A stretch of 64,000 nt of DNA from Candidatus Vesicomyidisocius sp. Agig_15_S12 (GCA_021730225.1 CP072532.1:331230-395229); one strand, 5' to 3'. Shown: positions 8,508-19,150, counted from the stretch's first letter. Numbers and translations: made by a program. Notes: generated by a model not told the origin, from the letters alone.

Positions 8508-8553
8508 GGTTTTTGTTATGCTTCAAAATTCAATTTTGAAGCATAACAAAACC
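8508..8553. repeat. Long near-perfect inverted repeat after tRNA-Asp
   Basis: Left arm TTTTGTTATGCTTCAAAATT (8511-8530) and right arm AATTTTGAAGCATAACAAAA (8532-8551) are exact complements around a single base, and GG/CC can extend the pairing with one bulged T. It may end the tRNA transcript, but there is no T-run after either arm, so a classical intrinsic terminator is not supported. A protein-binding dyad is possible. Confidence 0.75.
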
Positions 8554-8651
8554 TACGTATAAATACAAAGGTTTTCGTTTATAATTCCTATTTTATTATT
8601 AAGAATAAACGGTCTTTAGATTATTAATTTTAGCCGTTAATATGTACTGTT

Positions 8652-10499
8652 ATGCTAGTTTCAATTAAAAATAAAACTAAGGGCTGGATATCCTATTTAA
8701 TTATTGGTTTAATTATTATTCCTTTTGCTTTATTTGGTATAAGTGAATATTTTACTGGTACTTCAAATATTAAAGTTGCTTCTTTTGATGGTGTTGATAT
8801 TTCAAAAGAAGAATTTCTTTCAGAATTTAACCCACAAAAAAGATGGTTACAACAAGAATTAGGTAAAAAATATGATAAAAAATTTGATTTTATATTAAAG
8901 CAATTTATTCTTAATCAAATGCTTGATAAACACTTGCTTGAGCAGTTGTCTAGAAAATTATCTTATAAAACAATTACTAGTGAGCTTAACGCTATTATTC
9001 GAGATAACGATTTGTTTAAAGAAGAAGGACGATTTTCATTAGAAAAATATAAGGAATTATTAAAGCTTAATGGCTATACAACGGAAAAATATGAGACAAT
9101 AAAGTTACAAGAATTAATGCGTACTCAAATTAAATCTAATCTATTAGATTCTGCTTTTATTGCCCCATCACAACTTGTAAGATTACAAAAATTGAACGAT
9201 CAAAAACGAAAATTTAGTTATATTATTATTCAGACTGATAATTATATTAAAGAAGTTAAGGTTGATGCGCAAAGTGTTAAAGATTTTTATGATAATAAAA
9301 AGTCGTTATTTTTTGCGCCAGAACAAGTAAAAATAGAATTTATTGAATTGTCATTGAATGAAATTGCAAAAAAAATTAAAGTAAGTGACGACGAATTATT
9401 TAATTTTTATGAAAATGAGCAAGAAAATTTTATTATAGAAGAAGAAAGGCAAGCACAGCATATTTTGCTTATAGATGAATTAATCGCACAAAAAGTTATC
9501 ACTTTGTTAGATAATGGCGGTGATTTTGTCAAGCTAGCTAAGCAATATTCTCAAGATTCAGGTTCTAAAGACAATGCAGGAAATTTAGGTTTTTTTACCC
9601 GGGGTATTATGGTGCCAGAATTTGAGAAAAAAGTGTTTTCTATGAAGCCTGGTGAGGTGAGTGATTTAGTTAAATCTAAATTTGGCTATCATATTATTAA
9701 ACTTAATAGTATTAAAGTTAAGACCTTTAAATCGTTTGATACAGTTAAACAGGAAATACTTGATTTGTATATTCAAAAACAAGCACAAAAAGTATTTTAT
9801 AACTTAGCTGAACAGTTAGCTAACTTATCCTATGAGACAAGTTTAGAAGAAATTGTTGATCAAATGGATTTAGAGCTTCAAGTGAGTGATTTTTTTGATC
9901 AACGTAACACTCAATTAAATCAAAAAATTGTAACTACTGCATTTAGTGATATGGTTCTTAATAAGGGTGAGAATTCAGAGGTTTTAGAATTATCAAAAGA
10001 TAAATTAATGGTTATTCGTGTACGAGAAAAATTAGTAAAAAGACAAAAATCTTTTTCTGAAGTTGAAAGTGAAATTAATACACATTTAATGATACTATTA
10101 GCTAAAACTTTTGTTGATAATCTTGCTAAGAATATTGTTGATTTATTGGTTCATAATGATAAAGATACACTTAAAAAAATAATGATTAAAAATAAACTAA
10201 AATGGCATCGTATGGGTTGGATAAAACGAGACTCTAATAAAGTTGAAGCTACTATTATCAATAAAGTATTTGCATTAGCTAAACCAATTAATAGCAAATC
10301 TACCTACAGTGTTCAAAACTTAGAAAGGGGTAATGCAATTGTGATTGATCTATCTGGTGTTAAAACGACAGATATAAAAATAGTCAACGCTGTACTTGAA
10401 AAATCTTTGCTAAGCTTTGAATCAAATGAGGTATTTGTAAATATTATTGAAATGCTTAAATCTCAAGCAGAAATTAAAATTTTTAGCAAAAACTTATAA
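8652..10499 (+). CDS. ppiD: Periplasmic folding chaperone PpiD (SurA/PpiD family)
   Basis: 615 residues, close to E. coli PpiD (623). One N-terminal membrane helix (about 12-30) is followed by a SurA-N-like helical segment and a parvulin domain at about 267-352 (QAQHILLI ... DSGSKDNAGNLGFFTRG ... FGYHIIKL). It is anchored in the inner membrane and helps fold secreted proteins leaving the Sec translocon. The C-terminal region is divergent and lysine-rich, as expected in an AT-biased genome. Confidence 0.92.
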   Translation: MLVSIKNKTKGWISYLIIGLIIIPFALFGISEYFTGTSNIKVASFDGVDISKEEFLSEFNPQKRWLQQELGKKYDKKFDFILKQFILNQMLDKHLLEQLSRKLSYKTITSELNAIIRDNDLFKEEGRFSLEKYKELLKLNGYTTEKYETIKLQELMRTQIKSNLLDSAFIAPSQLVRLQKLNDQKRKFSYIIIQTDNYIKEVKVDAQSVKDFYDNKKSLFFAPEQVKIEFIELSLNEIAKKIKVSDDELFNFYENEQENFIIEEERQAQHILLIDELIAQKVITLLDNGGDFVKLAKQYSQDSGSKDNAGNLGFFTRGIMVPEFEKKVFSMKPGEVSDLVKSKFGYHIIKLNSIKVKTFKSFDTVKQEILDLYIQKQAQKVFYNLAEQLANLSYETSLEEIVDQMDLELQVSDFFDQRNTQLNQKIVTTAFSDMVLNKGENSEVLELSKDKLMVIRVREKLVKRQKSFSEVESEINTHLMILLAKTFVDNLAKNIVDLLVHNDKDTLKKIMIKNKLKWHRMGWIKRDSNKVEATIINKVFALAKPINSKSTYSVQNLERGNAIVIDLSGVKTTDIKIVNAVLEKSLLSFESNEVFVNIIEMLKSQAEIKIFSKNL

Positions 10500-11085
10500 T
10501 TTAAAAGTATTTTTGTTACTACTTTGCTTCTTAAATAATTTGTTTATTTTTAATTTAAAATATAATTTTTATATTGTTATTATTACCTTATGTTGAACTT
10601 ATTAGAAGGTACAGCAATCTTTATATAAGAGTTCTTTTTAGTTTGTTTTTATATTACTAAACCATTGCTAATAATTTTAATAGATATGTATATCTGAATT
10701 TAATTTGTCTGAGATTGAGTTAGTTAATCTAATTAGATCTTTTATTTTGAAAAAAGAGGTAATATATGATATAGTATCTTTTTTAATAGAAAAATGAGGA
10801 GTTAAGAAACATTAAATTTCATAGGTTCATTTAAGAGGGTAGGGGACGAGATACTGGACTAAAGCTTTCTTTTGTAAAAAAAGAGATAAGATCAAATGGG
10901 TTAAATACTCAATAAAGATATTAAGATGATATTTTTTTGGGGGTGATTAGAATTTTATTATTTTACATAACACTATAACTATTTTATTATTTACAGGACA
11001 TAATAAACTATTGATTAATAGTATTAATAGTTTGAGACTTTCATATTTTTATAAAGATACACTACTATAAGAAGCTGGAATATTG
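10500..11085. other. Non-coding stretch between convergent ppiD and fabI
   Basis: No intact frame, RNA gene or recognisable protein fragment was found. The sequence is AT-rich with scattered stops in all frames. Since the flanking genes converge it needs no promoter, so it is probably the residue of one or more deleted genes. Confidence 0.4.
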
Positions 11086-11868
11086 TTAATTTGGGCCTTT
11101 GTCATAGAAATTATAACCAGAATCAACATAAGTAATTTCACCGGTGATACCTGAGGCTAAATCAGAACATAAAAATGCAGCAGTATTACCTACTTCTTCA
11201 ATGGTTACGTTGCGTTTAAGTGCAGAACTATCTGCAGCATAATTAAGCAGTTTTCCAAAGTTTTTGATACTAGATGCTGCTAAAGTTTTAATTGGGCCTG
11301 ATGAGACTGCATTAACGCGAATTCCTCTTTCAGGCCCTAAAGCTGTTGCCATATAACGAACATTAGCCTCAAGAGAAGCTTTAGCTACTCCCATCACATT
11401 ATAATTTGGAATAGATCTAATACTACCTAAATAACTAACTGTTAATAATGCTCCATTATCATTAAGCATGGAGGATGCATATTTGGCGAGCGCAGTAAAG
11501 CTATATGAACTAATATCATGTGTTGTAGCAAAATTTTCACGAGTAGTTGCTTGAATATAGTTACCATTTAGTGCTTCACGTGGTGCGAAAGCAACTGAAT
11601 GGATAATGATATCAAAATTGTCCCAATAGTTTTTTAATTCTATAAAGGTTCTTTCAATGTCTTTATCACTAGCAACATTACACTTAATAACAATATTTGA
11701 GTGACAAATTACTGCATATTTGCTAACCCGTTTTTTAAGTTTATCATTTTGATAGGTGAATGCAATCTCACAGCCTTGTTTAGCCATAGCTTGTGCAATC
11801 CCCCAAGCAATAGAGCGATTTGACGCAACACCAACAATAAGTGCTTTTTTACCAGTTAAGAAACCCAT
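11086..11868 (-). CDS. fabI: Enoyl-[acyl-carrier-protein] reductase (NADH) FabI
   Basis: 260 residues. Divergent short-chain dehydrogenase with the FabI-type cofactor motif [13 protein letters not shown] (13-25) and the catalytic pair Y156 and K163 in the Y-x6-K arrangement, plus Y146. It performs the last reduction in each fatty acid elongation cycle. Length equals the E. coli enzyme (262). A TATAAT -10 box is present on the minus strand at 11901-11906. It is a single-gene unit. Confidence 0.95.
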   Translation of the reverse strand: MGFLTGKKALIVGVASNRSIAWGIAQAMAKQGCEIAFTYQNDKLKKRVSKYAVICHSNIVIKCNVASDKDIERTFIELKNYWDNFDIIIHSVAFAPREALNGNYIQATTRENFATTHDISSYSFTALAKYASSMLNDNGALLTVSYLGSIRSIPNYNVMGVAKASLEANVRYMATALGPERGIRVNAVSSGPIKTLAASSIKNFGKLLNYAADSSALKRNVTIEEVGNTAAFLCSDLASGITGEITYVDSGYNFYDKGPN

Positions 11869-11959
11869 ATATCTACAATTTTGTTTTTAACAAAAAGCAA
11901 ATTATAACCTATACAACACTTATAATGACTAACTATTTTTTACTATTGTATATGTTTAT

Positions 11960-12730
11960 TATATGTTAGATATTTTCTTAACATCTATTCGAACGCCTAG
12001 AATTAGCTATATTCCTCTATTTCTAATTTATTTTTTTTATGGCAGCAGTGTTTTTACTTCCATTGCCGAAAATTTTTGGGGTAAAAGATACTTTGGACAT
12101 GTCAGCATTTGAGTTAACTGAACTTGTAATTATTAAGGTTTTCATTGAGTTATTCTATATTTGTAATGAGTTTGATAGGTGGTGAATTGGCATATATTTT
12201 TAGTAAAAATTGTGAAGTAGTATTGATGATTACCTTTATGATTACCTTGTTTGTGCCTTTGTTATCAATTTTAGGTGTGATTTTGTTTAAGTTGAATATA
12301 GTTGCTATTTTGTCTGTGAATAATCAAATATTATTTGATGGGTTGATATTGACTGTTTTTATTGTGATAATGGGATACAACAATATATTTTATTCACAAT
12401 AGATTGTTTTTATTATCTTCTCTTAGTGGAGTTATTGATTTCAAGGATTGATTCATGATTTGGATGTTACTGCTAATTAGACACATTAAGATAGTAATAA
12501 TTGTTATTTTTATTGATCGAGTTATGTTATTAGTAGGTGTTATCCTTAGTTTTCGGCAGATTAATGTTCTTGGTTCTGATGAATCTTTTTTTTGCTAAAT
12601 TAACTGCTATTAGCAGTGATATTGCACTTGTTGTTGGCAACTTCTTCACCAAATGTTTAAACAAAATTGTTATTGATTTGGGGTTTGTAATACTCATTAT
12701 TGTTATATTAAAATTTAATCTAAATTCAAG
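11960..12730 (+). pseudogene. Remnants of an integral membrane protein, possibly an MFS-type transporter
   Basis: Hydrophobic coding-like fragments occur in shifting plus-strand frames. One from about 11963 reads LTSIRTPRISYIPLFLIYFF, and a shifted one from 12038 reads VKDTLDMSAFELTELVIIKV. Further hydrophobic stretches follow in an 85-codon frame at 12145-12402 and at 12564-12734. The fragment order and the DTL.MS..ELT pattern recall folate/biopterin (BT1) or AmpG-type transporters, but this is weak. Stops and frameshifts mean no functional protein is expected. Confidence 0.35.
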
Positions 12731-13189
12731 ATGAAAGTAAGACATTATTTTTTATTAGTTGTGTTATTAGTTGTTTGTGACCAGTTAACAAAATTGTTAG
12801 CTTATGAATGTTTAGGTATTGATAATTCAATTATCATTAATGAATTTTTATCGTTAACTTTTTTTCATAATTATGGCGCAGCATTTAGTTTTTTGGCTGA
12901 TAGTGATGGTTGGCAACGTTATTTTTTATCAGGTATTTCTGCAATTTCTAGTGTTATTATTAGTATTTGGATTATAAGAACACCTTTGAGATATAAGTCT
13001 AAACTTATCAGTTTAGTATTGATTTTATCAGGTGCAATTGGTAATATGATTGATCGAATTACTAATGGATTTGTTGTTGATTTTATTGATTTTCACTATA
13101 GTGGATTTAATTATCCAATTTTTAATTTCGCTGATATTTTTATCAGTATTGGTGTAGTAGTGTTGATAATAGTGGATTGGGGAAAATGA
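12731..13189 (+). CDS. lspA: Lipoprotein signal peptidase (signal peptidase II)
   Basis: 152 residues with four membrane helices. The two catalytic aspartates are D117 (in NGFVVDFIDF) and D135 (in FNFADIFI), and the conserved GNMIDR segment is at 104-109. It cleaves the signal peptide of diacylglyceryl-modified prolipoproteins, acting after Lgt (41445-42230). It overlaps thiO by 4 bases (ATGA), so the two are translationally coupled. Confidence 0.95.
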   Translation: MKVRHYFLLVVLLVVCDQLTKLLAYECLGIDNSIIINEFLSLTFFHNYGAAFSFLADSDGWQRYFLSGISAISSVIISIWIIRTPLRYKSKLISLVLILSGAIGNMIDRITNGFVVDFIDFHYSGFNYPIFNFADIFISIGVVVLIIVDWGK

Positions 13190-14172
13190 CTGATTGTTTG
13201 GTAATTGGTGGCGGTATTATTGGCATGATGAGTGCAAGAACACTGATAATGGCAGGCGTTAGTGTAACTTTGTTAGACCAACGTGAATGTGGTAAAGAGT
13301 CATCTTGGGCAGGTGGTGGTATTATCAGTCCATTATATCCTTGGCATTATGATGATTTAACTAATGAATTAAGCTTTGCCTCACAAATAATTTATGAAGA
13401 TCTATGTTTACAAATTTTTGAAGATACGGGTATTAATCCGCAATATATTCAATCTGGCTTGTTAATGATGGATGAATATTACTTACCATTAGCAATACAA
13501 TGGATGAATAAATATCATGTTAATTATCAATCTCATGCTGATGGTGCGCTATTTTCCAATATTGCTCAAGTTCGTAATCCAAGGTTGTTACAAGCATTAA
13601 AGATTGATATTTTGAATAAAGGGGTGGATATCATAGAGTATGTTAAGGTGAATAATTTATTGATAAAAAACAATAAAGTGATTGGTGTAAGAACTAAAGA
13701 TAAAAATTATTTTGCACAAGATGTTATTGTTTGTTCTGGTGCATGGAGTTCAAAATGGTTAAAACTTGTTGATGAAATTTTTCCAATGAAAGGACAAATG
13801 ATTATTCTTAAATCCACAAAAAGTATGGTAAAAAATATTGTATTAGATCAAGGTAGATATATTATTCCAAGAGAGGATGGGAGAATATTAGTAGGTTCTA
13901 CCATGGAAAATGTTGGTTTTGATAATCATACTGATATTGGTGTTCAAAAATCACTCCATAAATTTGCTTACCAAAGATTTTCATCTTTATTTAATGCGAA
14001 AATTGAACATCATTGGTCTGGTTTCAGACCAGCAAGCCTTTCTGGTAAAGTCATATTAGGTAAACATGAACAATTTGAACATTTATTCATAAATACTGGA
14101 CATTTTTGTAATGGTTTGAATATGGCACCTGCTAGTTCAGATCGAATTAAACAATTAATTATCAATGCATAA
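13186..14172 (+). CDS. thiO: FAD-dependent glycine oxidase ThiO-like
   Basis: 328 residues from ATG 13186, which overlaps the lspA stop; a TTG three codons upstream is less likely. The N-terminal FAD-binding motif is CLVIGGGIIGMMSARTL, followed by the WAGGGIISPLYPW segment typical of ThiO. The C-terminal end has GHFCNGLNMAPASSD. ThiO oxidises glycine to the imine used for the thiamine thiazole. Other D-amino-acid oxidases are related, but the WAGGGxxSP motif favours ThiO. Confidence 0.85.
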   Translation: MTDCLVIGGGIIGMMSARTLIMAGVSVTLLDQRECGKESSWAGGGIISPLYPWHYDDLTNELSFASQIIYEDLCLQIFEDTGINPQYIQSGLLMMDEYYLPLAIQWMNKYHVNYQSHADGALFSNIAQVRNPRLLQALKIDILNKGVDIIEYVKVNNLLIKNNKVIGVRTKDKNYFAQDVIVCSGAWSSKWLKLVDEIFPMKGQMIILKSTKSMVKNIVLDQGRYIIPREDGRILVGSTMENVGFDNHTDIGVQKSLHKFAYQRFSSLFNAKIEHHWSGFRPASLSGKVILGKHEQFEHLFINTGHFCNGLNMAPASSDRIKQLIINA

Positions 14173-14716
14173 AATAATTGTTTTTTTAGTATTATTTATT
14201 TATACATTGATTGTTAATGCACAGTTAATTAAGGTTTCAGAACGAGGAAATATTCTTAAAAGTGGGGCTAAAGATCATCGATGTGTACTTGATCAACAGT
14301 CCAAGCTAGTATGGGAAGTCAAATTAAATGATAAAGGACTGCAAGATACAAATAGTAGTTACACTTGGTTTGATGGTCAATCAGGAGTTAGTAACGGTGG
14401 CTATAGTTACCGTTGTCATTGGGGTAAAAATTGTAATACTCAGACATTTATTAATGCACTAAATATAGTTAAGTTATGTAAACAAAATACTTGGCGGTTA
14501 CCTAGTGAGTCAGAATTAAGAACCTTATTACTTTATGGCGATAATGATTTGCTTATTAATCTACTTTTTTTTCCGAATACAAAACGTAAATCTTACTGGA
14601 GTGCGGACGAATTAGATACTAATATCGCAATTGATGTGCCATTTTTTTATGGTGGTAGTAAAAGCTCTGATAAATCTTTTGATGCCTATATTAGAGCAGT
14701 TAGTAATGCTTATTAG
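14165..14716 (+). CDS. Secreted DUF1566 (Lcl C-terminal) domain protein
   Basis: 183 residues. A signal peptide (about 1-19, ending VNA) is followed by a domain with CVLDQQSKLVWEVK, YTWFD, the KLCKQNTWRLPSESELRTLL motif and SYWSADE, the hallmark pattern of DUF1566. Members are exported proteins of mostly unknown role. It overlaps thiO by 8 bases and recJ by 11 bases, so it is part of the same transcript. Four cysteines could form disulfides after export. No specific function is assigned. Confidence 0.8.
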   Translation: MHKIIVFLVLFIYTLIVNAQLIKVSERGNILKSGAKDHRCVLDQQSKLVWEVKLNDKGLQDTNSSYTWFDGQSGVSNGGYSYRCHWGKNCNTQTFINALNIVKLCKQNTWRLPSESELRTLLLYGDNDLLINLLFFPNTKRKSYWSADELDTNIAIDVPFFYGGSKSSDKSFDAYIRAVSNAY

Positions 14717-16424
14717 AACAATAGATCAAAATTTATTTGATTCATATTCAGATGATATTCCTATTTTTTTAAAGAAAATTTATGCTGCTCGTGGAATTAA
14801 TGAGTCGCATTTGTCTTTGAATCTTAGTCACCTATTAAAGCCTAATTTTCTTCAACTAGACATCGCACTTGTTTTACTTGAGCAAGCTTTACTTAATCAA
14901 AAACGTATTTTGATTGTTGGTGATTTTGATTGTGATGGTGCAACTGCATCTGTTGTGGCAGTTAAGTCATTGCGCATGATGGGGGCAAAATATGTGGATT
15001 TTTTAGTTCCTAATCGTTTTGAACATGGTTATGGTTTGAGTAAAGAAATTGTTAACTTAGCTATTCAAGAAAAACAGCCTGATTTGATTATTACAGTTGA
15101 TAATGGTATTTCAAGTTTTGATGGGATAAAATTAGCAAAATTATCAGGCATTTTGGTCATTGTAACTGATCATCATTTACCTAATGATAGCCTTCCTAAT
15201 GCAGATGCAATTATTAATCCTAATCTTAAAGATTGTGAATTTTTAAGCAAAAACCTAGCAGGTGTGGGGGTTTGTTTTTATCTATTTTCTGCTTTAAAAA
15301 CTCATTTGAGTGAGAGTGATTATTTTATCCATCAAAAAATTGTTCCCCCAGATTTACGAAATGTATTAGATTTGGTTGCACTTGGTACAGTGGCTGATGT
15401 GGTAAAACTTGATCAAAATAATAGAATTTTAGTTGATCAAGGTATTAAACGCATTCAACAAAAAAAATGTTCTCTAGGTATTTTGGCGTTATTAGAAATC
15501 TCAAATCGACCAAGTGCAACCTTATGTGCAAGTGATTTAGCTTTTTCTATAGCTCCACGTTTAAATGCAGCAGGTCGTTTAAGTGATATTTCATGTGGTA
15601 TACGTTGCTTATTAACTGATGATATAAATAATGCTAGGCGTTATGCTAAAGAGTTAGAAAGGTTTAATCAACAGCGCAAACAAGAACAAGCCCGTATGCA
15701 AGATCAAGCACAGGCTATTGTTGATATGCAAGAATTATCTATTACACAAAAAGATATTTGTCGTGATAGATTTGCCATTAGTTTATTTGAACCATCTTGG
15801 CATGAGGGTATTGTGGGTATTGTGGCTGGTAAACTTAAAGAAAATTATCATTGTCCAGTTGCGATATTTGCCCAGTCAGGTAATTATTTAAAAGGTTCCA
15901 TTCGTTCTATTCCCAGTGTACATGTCAAAGATTTATTAGATTTAGTAGATAGGCAAAACCCTGATTTAATTGTAAAATTTGGTGGGCATGCTATGGCAGC
16001 AGGATTAAGTATCAAATCTGAAAATTTTGCCAATTTTAAACAAGTTTTTTCAGACGCTATTCAAATCCATCTAGATAACCAAATATCTAAAGTTAATTTG
16101 TTAACTGATGGTGAATTAGAGGTATTTGAATTATCCTTAAATAATGCACAATTATTAGTTGATGTTGGACCTTGGGGTCAAGGATTTGACGAACCAATTT
16201 TTTATGGTGAATTTGAGATTATTGAGCAAAAAGTGGTTGGTAAAAAACATCTAAAATGTCGCTTAAAATTCAAGGGTAATACCCAAGTATTTGATGGTAT
16301 TGCATTCTTTCAACCATTACTTGAGTTTGTGCAAGTTTTGGCGGTTTATAAATTATCCATTAATAGTTGGAGAGGTAGTACTTCATTACAATTAATAATT
16401 GTACAAATAAAGGCCTTAAAATAA
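14706..16424 (+). CDS. recJ: Single-stranded-DNA-specific exonuclease RecJ
   Basis: 572 residues from ATG 14706; an in-frame ATG at 14631 would add 25 residues lying wholly inside the upstream gene and is rejected. DHH phosphoesterase motifs are intact: VGDFDCDGAT (D73, D75, D77), DNGIS (132-136), TDHH (154-157), and the DHHA1 motif GGHAMAAGLS. RecJ degrades single strands 5' to 3' in recombination and mismatch repair. It appears intact although other repair genes in this window (uvrC, probably recO) are lost. Confidence 0.93.
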   Translation: MLIRTIDQNLFDSYSDDIPIFLKKIYAARGINESHLSLNLSHLLKPNFLQLDIALVLLEQALLNQKRILIVGDFDCDGATASVVAVKSLRMMGAKYVDFLVPNRFEHGYGLSKEIVNLAIQEKQPDLIITVDNGISSFDGIKLAKLSGILVIVTDHHLPNDSLPNADAIINPNLKDCEFLSKNLAGVGVCFYLFSALKTHLSESDYFIHQKIVPPDLRNVLDLVALGTVADVVKLDQNNRILVDQGIKRIQQKKCSLGILALLEISNRPSATLCASDLAFSIAPRLNAAGRLSDISCGIRCLLTDDINNARRYAKELERFNQQRKQEQARMQDQAQAIVDMQELSITQKDICRDRFAISLFEPSWHEGIVGIVAGKLKENYHCPVAIFAQSGNYLKGSIRSIPSVHVKDLLDLVDRQNPDLIVKFGGHAMAAGLSIKSENFANFKQVFSDAIQIHLDNQISKVNLLTDGELEVFELSLNNAQLLVDVGPWGQGFDEPIFYGEFEIIEQKVVGKKHLKCRLKFKGNTQVFDGIAFFQPLLEFVQVLAVYKLSINSWRGSTSLQLIIVQIKALK

Positions 16425-16478
16425 GAGTATTATCAAGGTAAAATTTAGTTTTTTCTTTTTTAGATTTATATTTTTGTA

Positions 16479-18389
16479 ATGCCAATTATTACCCTGCCAG
16501 ATGGAACTCAAAAAATATTTGCGCAAGTAGTTAGTGTTGAGCAAGTGGCAAAGTCTATGGGTTTGGTTAAAGCTGCATTAGCGGGTGAGGTTGATGGTGA
16601 ATTGGTTAGTACTTCGTTTTTAATTAAAACAGATGCTAATCTTACGATTATTACGGCAAATGATGATCAAGGGCTTAAGATTATTCGCCATTCTACAGCA
16701 CACTTATTGGCACAAGCTACTCAGATGCTGTATCCAGATGCACAGGTGACAATTGGTCCTGTAATTGACAATGGTTTTTATTATGATTTTGCTTATAAAA
16801 ATAGCTTTTTAGAAAGTGACTTGATTAAGATTGAAAAAAATATGCATAAATTGGTTAAGCAGAATCTTAAGATTGAAAGATTTGAAATGAGTCGTGATAA
16901 GATATTACAGTTTTTTAAAGATAAGGGTGAGTATTACAAGGTTAAAATTATTGAGTCAATTCCTGTTGATCAAATACTATCTTTGTATAAACAAGGCGAT
17001 TTTATTGACCTTTGTCGTGGTCCTCATGTACCTTCAACTGCTAAACTTAAGAACTTTAAGTTGATGAAATTGGCAGGTGCTTATTGGCGTGGTGATTCTA
17101 GTAATGAAATGTTACAGCGTGTGTATGGTACGGCTTGGGGGAGTGAGCAAGATTTAAAAGTATATTTACATAAGTTAGAAGAAGTTGCAAGACGAGATCA
17201 TCGTAAAATTGGAAAAACTCAAGATTTATTCCACATACAAGAAGAGACGCCTGGTATGGTTTTTTGGCATGCTAAGGGCTGGATTTTATACCAATTGGTT
17301 GAACAATATATGCGTGGTATTTTCAAAAATAATGGTTATCAAGAGGTACATACACCTCAATTAATTAATAAAAGTCTTTGGGAAAAATCAGGCCATTGGG
17401 ATAAATTTAGTGATGCTATGTTCACCACTAGTAGCGGTGATCGTGATTATGCAGTGAAACCTATGAATTGTCCTGCACACATTCAAATTTATAATCAAGG
17501 TTTAAAGTCTTATCGTGATTTACCGTTACGTCTAGCAGAGTTTGGTTCATGCCATCGTAATGAACCTTCAGGTACATTACATGGTATTATGCGTGTGCGT
17601 AATTTTGTACAAGATGATGGGCATATTTTTTGTACACCTGAACAAATTCAAGATGAGGTCTTAACTTTTATTGATTTAACATTTAATGTCTATAAATATT
17701 TTGGATTTGAAAAGATTAATATCAAGCTATCTACTCGACCTGAAAAGAGGGTTGGTTCTGATGAAGTATGGGATAAATCTGAGATAGCATTGGCAGAAGC
17801 ATTGAATGCTAAGAATATTGTATGGGAGTTACAAGAAGGCGAAGGTGCATTTTACGGTCCTAAAATTGAATTTATATTAAAAGATTGTTTAGATAGGCAG
17901 TGGCAATGTGGTACCTTGCAGGTTGATTTTTCTATGCCAAAACGTTTAGGTGCGCAGTTTGTTGATGAAAATAGTGTAAAGCAAACTCCAGTCATATTGC
18001 ATCGTGCTATTTTGGGTTCATTGGAACGATTTTTAGGTATTTTAATTGAACATTATGAAGGTGCGTACCCCTTTTGGTTATCACCTATTCAGGCGGTTAT
18101 TATCAATATTTCTGAAAAACAAGAAAATTTTATTGTAAATATTGTTAAAAAGTTAAAAAAACAGGGACTTAGAGTTATTTCAGACTTGCGAAATGAGAAG
18201 GTAAGCTTTAAAATACGCGAGCATTCACTACAACGTTATCCTTATATTTTAGTGGTGGGTGATCGTGAAATGGAGAAAGGTCAAGTTTCAGTACGACAAC
18301 GTGGTGGAAAGGATTTAGGTGCAATGAGCGTTAGAATGTTTATAAAAAAAGTAAACCAGGAGACATTATTAAAAAACCAAATAAAGTAA
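16479..18389 (+). CDS. thrS: Threonine--tRNA ligase
   Basis: 636 residues (E. coli 642). Order: TGS domain (about 1-62), editing domain with [10 protein letters not shown] (71-80), class II catalytic core with the zinc-ligand region [10 protein letters not shown] and motif 2 [18 protein letters not shown], then an anticodon-binding domain from about 535. It charges tRNA-Thr and edits Ser-tRNA-Thr. It heads the thrS-infC-rpmI-rplT block. Its last 22 bases overlap infC. Confidence 0.97.
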   Translation: MPIITLPDGTQKIFAQVVSVEQVAKSMGLVKAALAGEVDGELVSTSFLIKTDANLTIITANDDQGLKIIRHSTAHLLAQATQMLYPDAQVTIGPVIDNGFYYDFAYKNSFLESDLIKIEKNMHKLVKQNLKIERFEMSRDKILQFFKDKGEYYKVKIIESIPVDQILSLYKQGDFIDLCRGPHVPSTAKLKNFKLMKLAGAYWRGDSSNEMLQRVYGTAWGSEQDLKVYLHKLEEVARRDHRKIGKTQDLFHIQEETPGMVFWHAKGWILYQLVEQYMRGIFKNNGYQEVHTPQLINKSLWEKSGHWDKFSDAMFTTSSGDRDYAVKPMNCPAHIQIYNQGLKSYRDLPLRLAEFGSCHRNEPSGTLHGIMRVRNFVQDDGHIFCTPEQIQDEVLTFIDLTFNVYKYFGFEKINIKLSTRPEKRVGSDEVWDKSEIALAEALNAKNIVWELQEGEGAFYGPKIEFILKDCLDRQWQCGTLQVDFSMPKRLGAQFVDENSVKQTPVILHRAILGSLERFLGILIEHYEGAYPFWLSPIQAVIINISEKQENFIVNIVKKLKKQGLRVISDLRNEKVSFKIREHSLQRYPYILVVGDREMEKGQVSVRQRGGKDLGAMSVRMFIKKVNQETLLKNQIK

Positions 18390-18898
18390 AAACTCGAATT
18401 AATGACGCCATTAGGGTAACAAAAGTTCGATTAATTGACGCTAAAGGCGCGCAGATTGGTATCGTTAGTACTGATATTGCGAAGCAAGAGGCAGTTCAGT
18501 CTGAGTTAGATTTAGTAGAAGTTTCTCCTAATGCCAAACCACCTGTTTGTAAAATTATGGATTTTGGTAAGTTTCTTTATGAATTAAAGCAACAAAAGAA
18601 AGAAGCTAAAAAGAAACAAAAGAGGAATACAGTTAAAACTATTAAATATCGTCCAGGTACCGAAGAGAGTGATTATCAAATTAAATTTAGAAATGTAGTC
18701 AAGTTTCTAGATAATGGGGATAAAGTTAAAGTTGGTATTTGGTTTCGGGGTCGTGAGATGCAACATAAGGAATTAGGCATGAAAATGCTAGATAGAATAG
18801 AGAAAGATACAGAAGATTTTGCTAATGTTGAACAAAAGGCAAAAATGGAAGGGCGTCAACTTGGCATGATGTTGGCACCTAAATCAAAGAAAAAGTAA
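18368..18898 (+). CDS. infC: Translation initiation factor IF-3, starting on ATT
   Basis: 176 residues if started at the ATT codon 18368-18370. The first in-frame ATG (18557) falls inside the conserved segment [18 protein letters not shown] and would delete the whole N-terminal domain. AGGAG at 18358-18362 lies 5 bases before this ATT. The sequence after it ([22 protein letters not shown]) aligns with the beginning of IF-3. E. coli infC also starts on AUU, which allows IF-3 to repress its own translation. It overlaps thrS by 22 bases. Confidence 0.93.
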   Translation: MKKPNKVKTRINDAIRVTKVRLIDAKGAQIGIVSTDIAKQEAVQSELDLVEVSPNAKPPVCKIMDFGKFLYELKQQKKEAKKKQKRNTVKTIKYRPGTEESDYQIKFRNVVKFLDNGDKVKVGIWFRGREMQHKELGMKMLDRIEKDTEDFANVEQKAKMEGRQLGMMLAPKSKKK

Positions 18899-18952
18899 GA
18901 CTAAAGAGTCTGAAAATACAAAAGCTTGATAGGGCTAAAAAAGGAGTAAACA

Positions 18953-19150
18953 ATGCCAAAGTTAAAAACTAATAAAGGCGCTGCAAAGCGCTTCAAAAAA
19001 ACTGCCAGTGGTGGTTATAAATGTAAACACTCTCATTTACGTCATATTTTGACTAAGAAGAGTACTTCTAGAAAACGTAGCTTGCGTGCACCAGACTCTA
19101 TTGAAAAAGTAGATATTCCAATGGTTCGTAAAATGTTACCGTATAGTTAA
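18953..19150 (+). CDS. rpmI: 50S ribosomal protein bL35
   Basis: 65 residues, the exact family length. [20 protein letters not shown] and the [13 protein letters not shown] segment are diagnostic. An AAGGAG site at 18940-18945 precedes ATG. It lies between infC and rplT as in E. coli, where L20 represses rpmI-rplT translation; whether that control is retained cannot be judged here. Confidence 0.98.

Noticed and set aside
12530..12745. Minus-strand ORF of 71 codons
   Set aside because: It is antisense to membrane-protein remnants and the lspA start, with low-complexity composition and no family match.
14631..14705. N-terminal extension of recJ to an upstream ATG
   Set aside because: The extra 25 codons lie in another frame of the DUF1566 gene and do not resemble RecJ; ATG 14706 gives a normal start.
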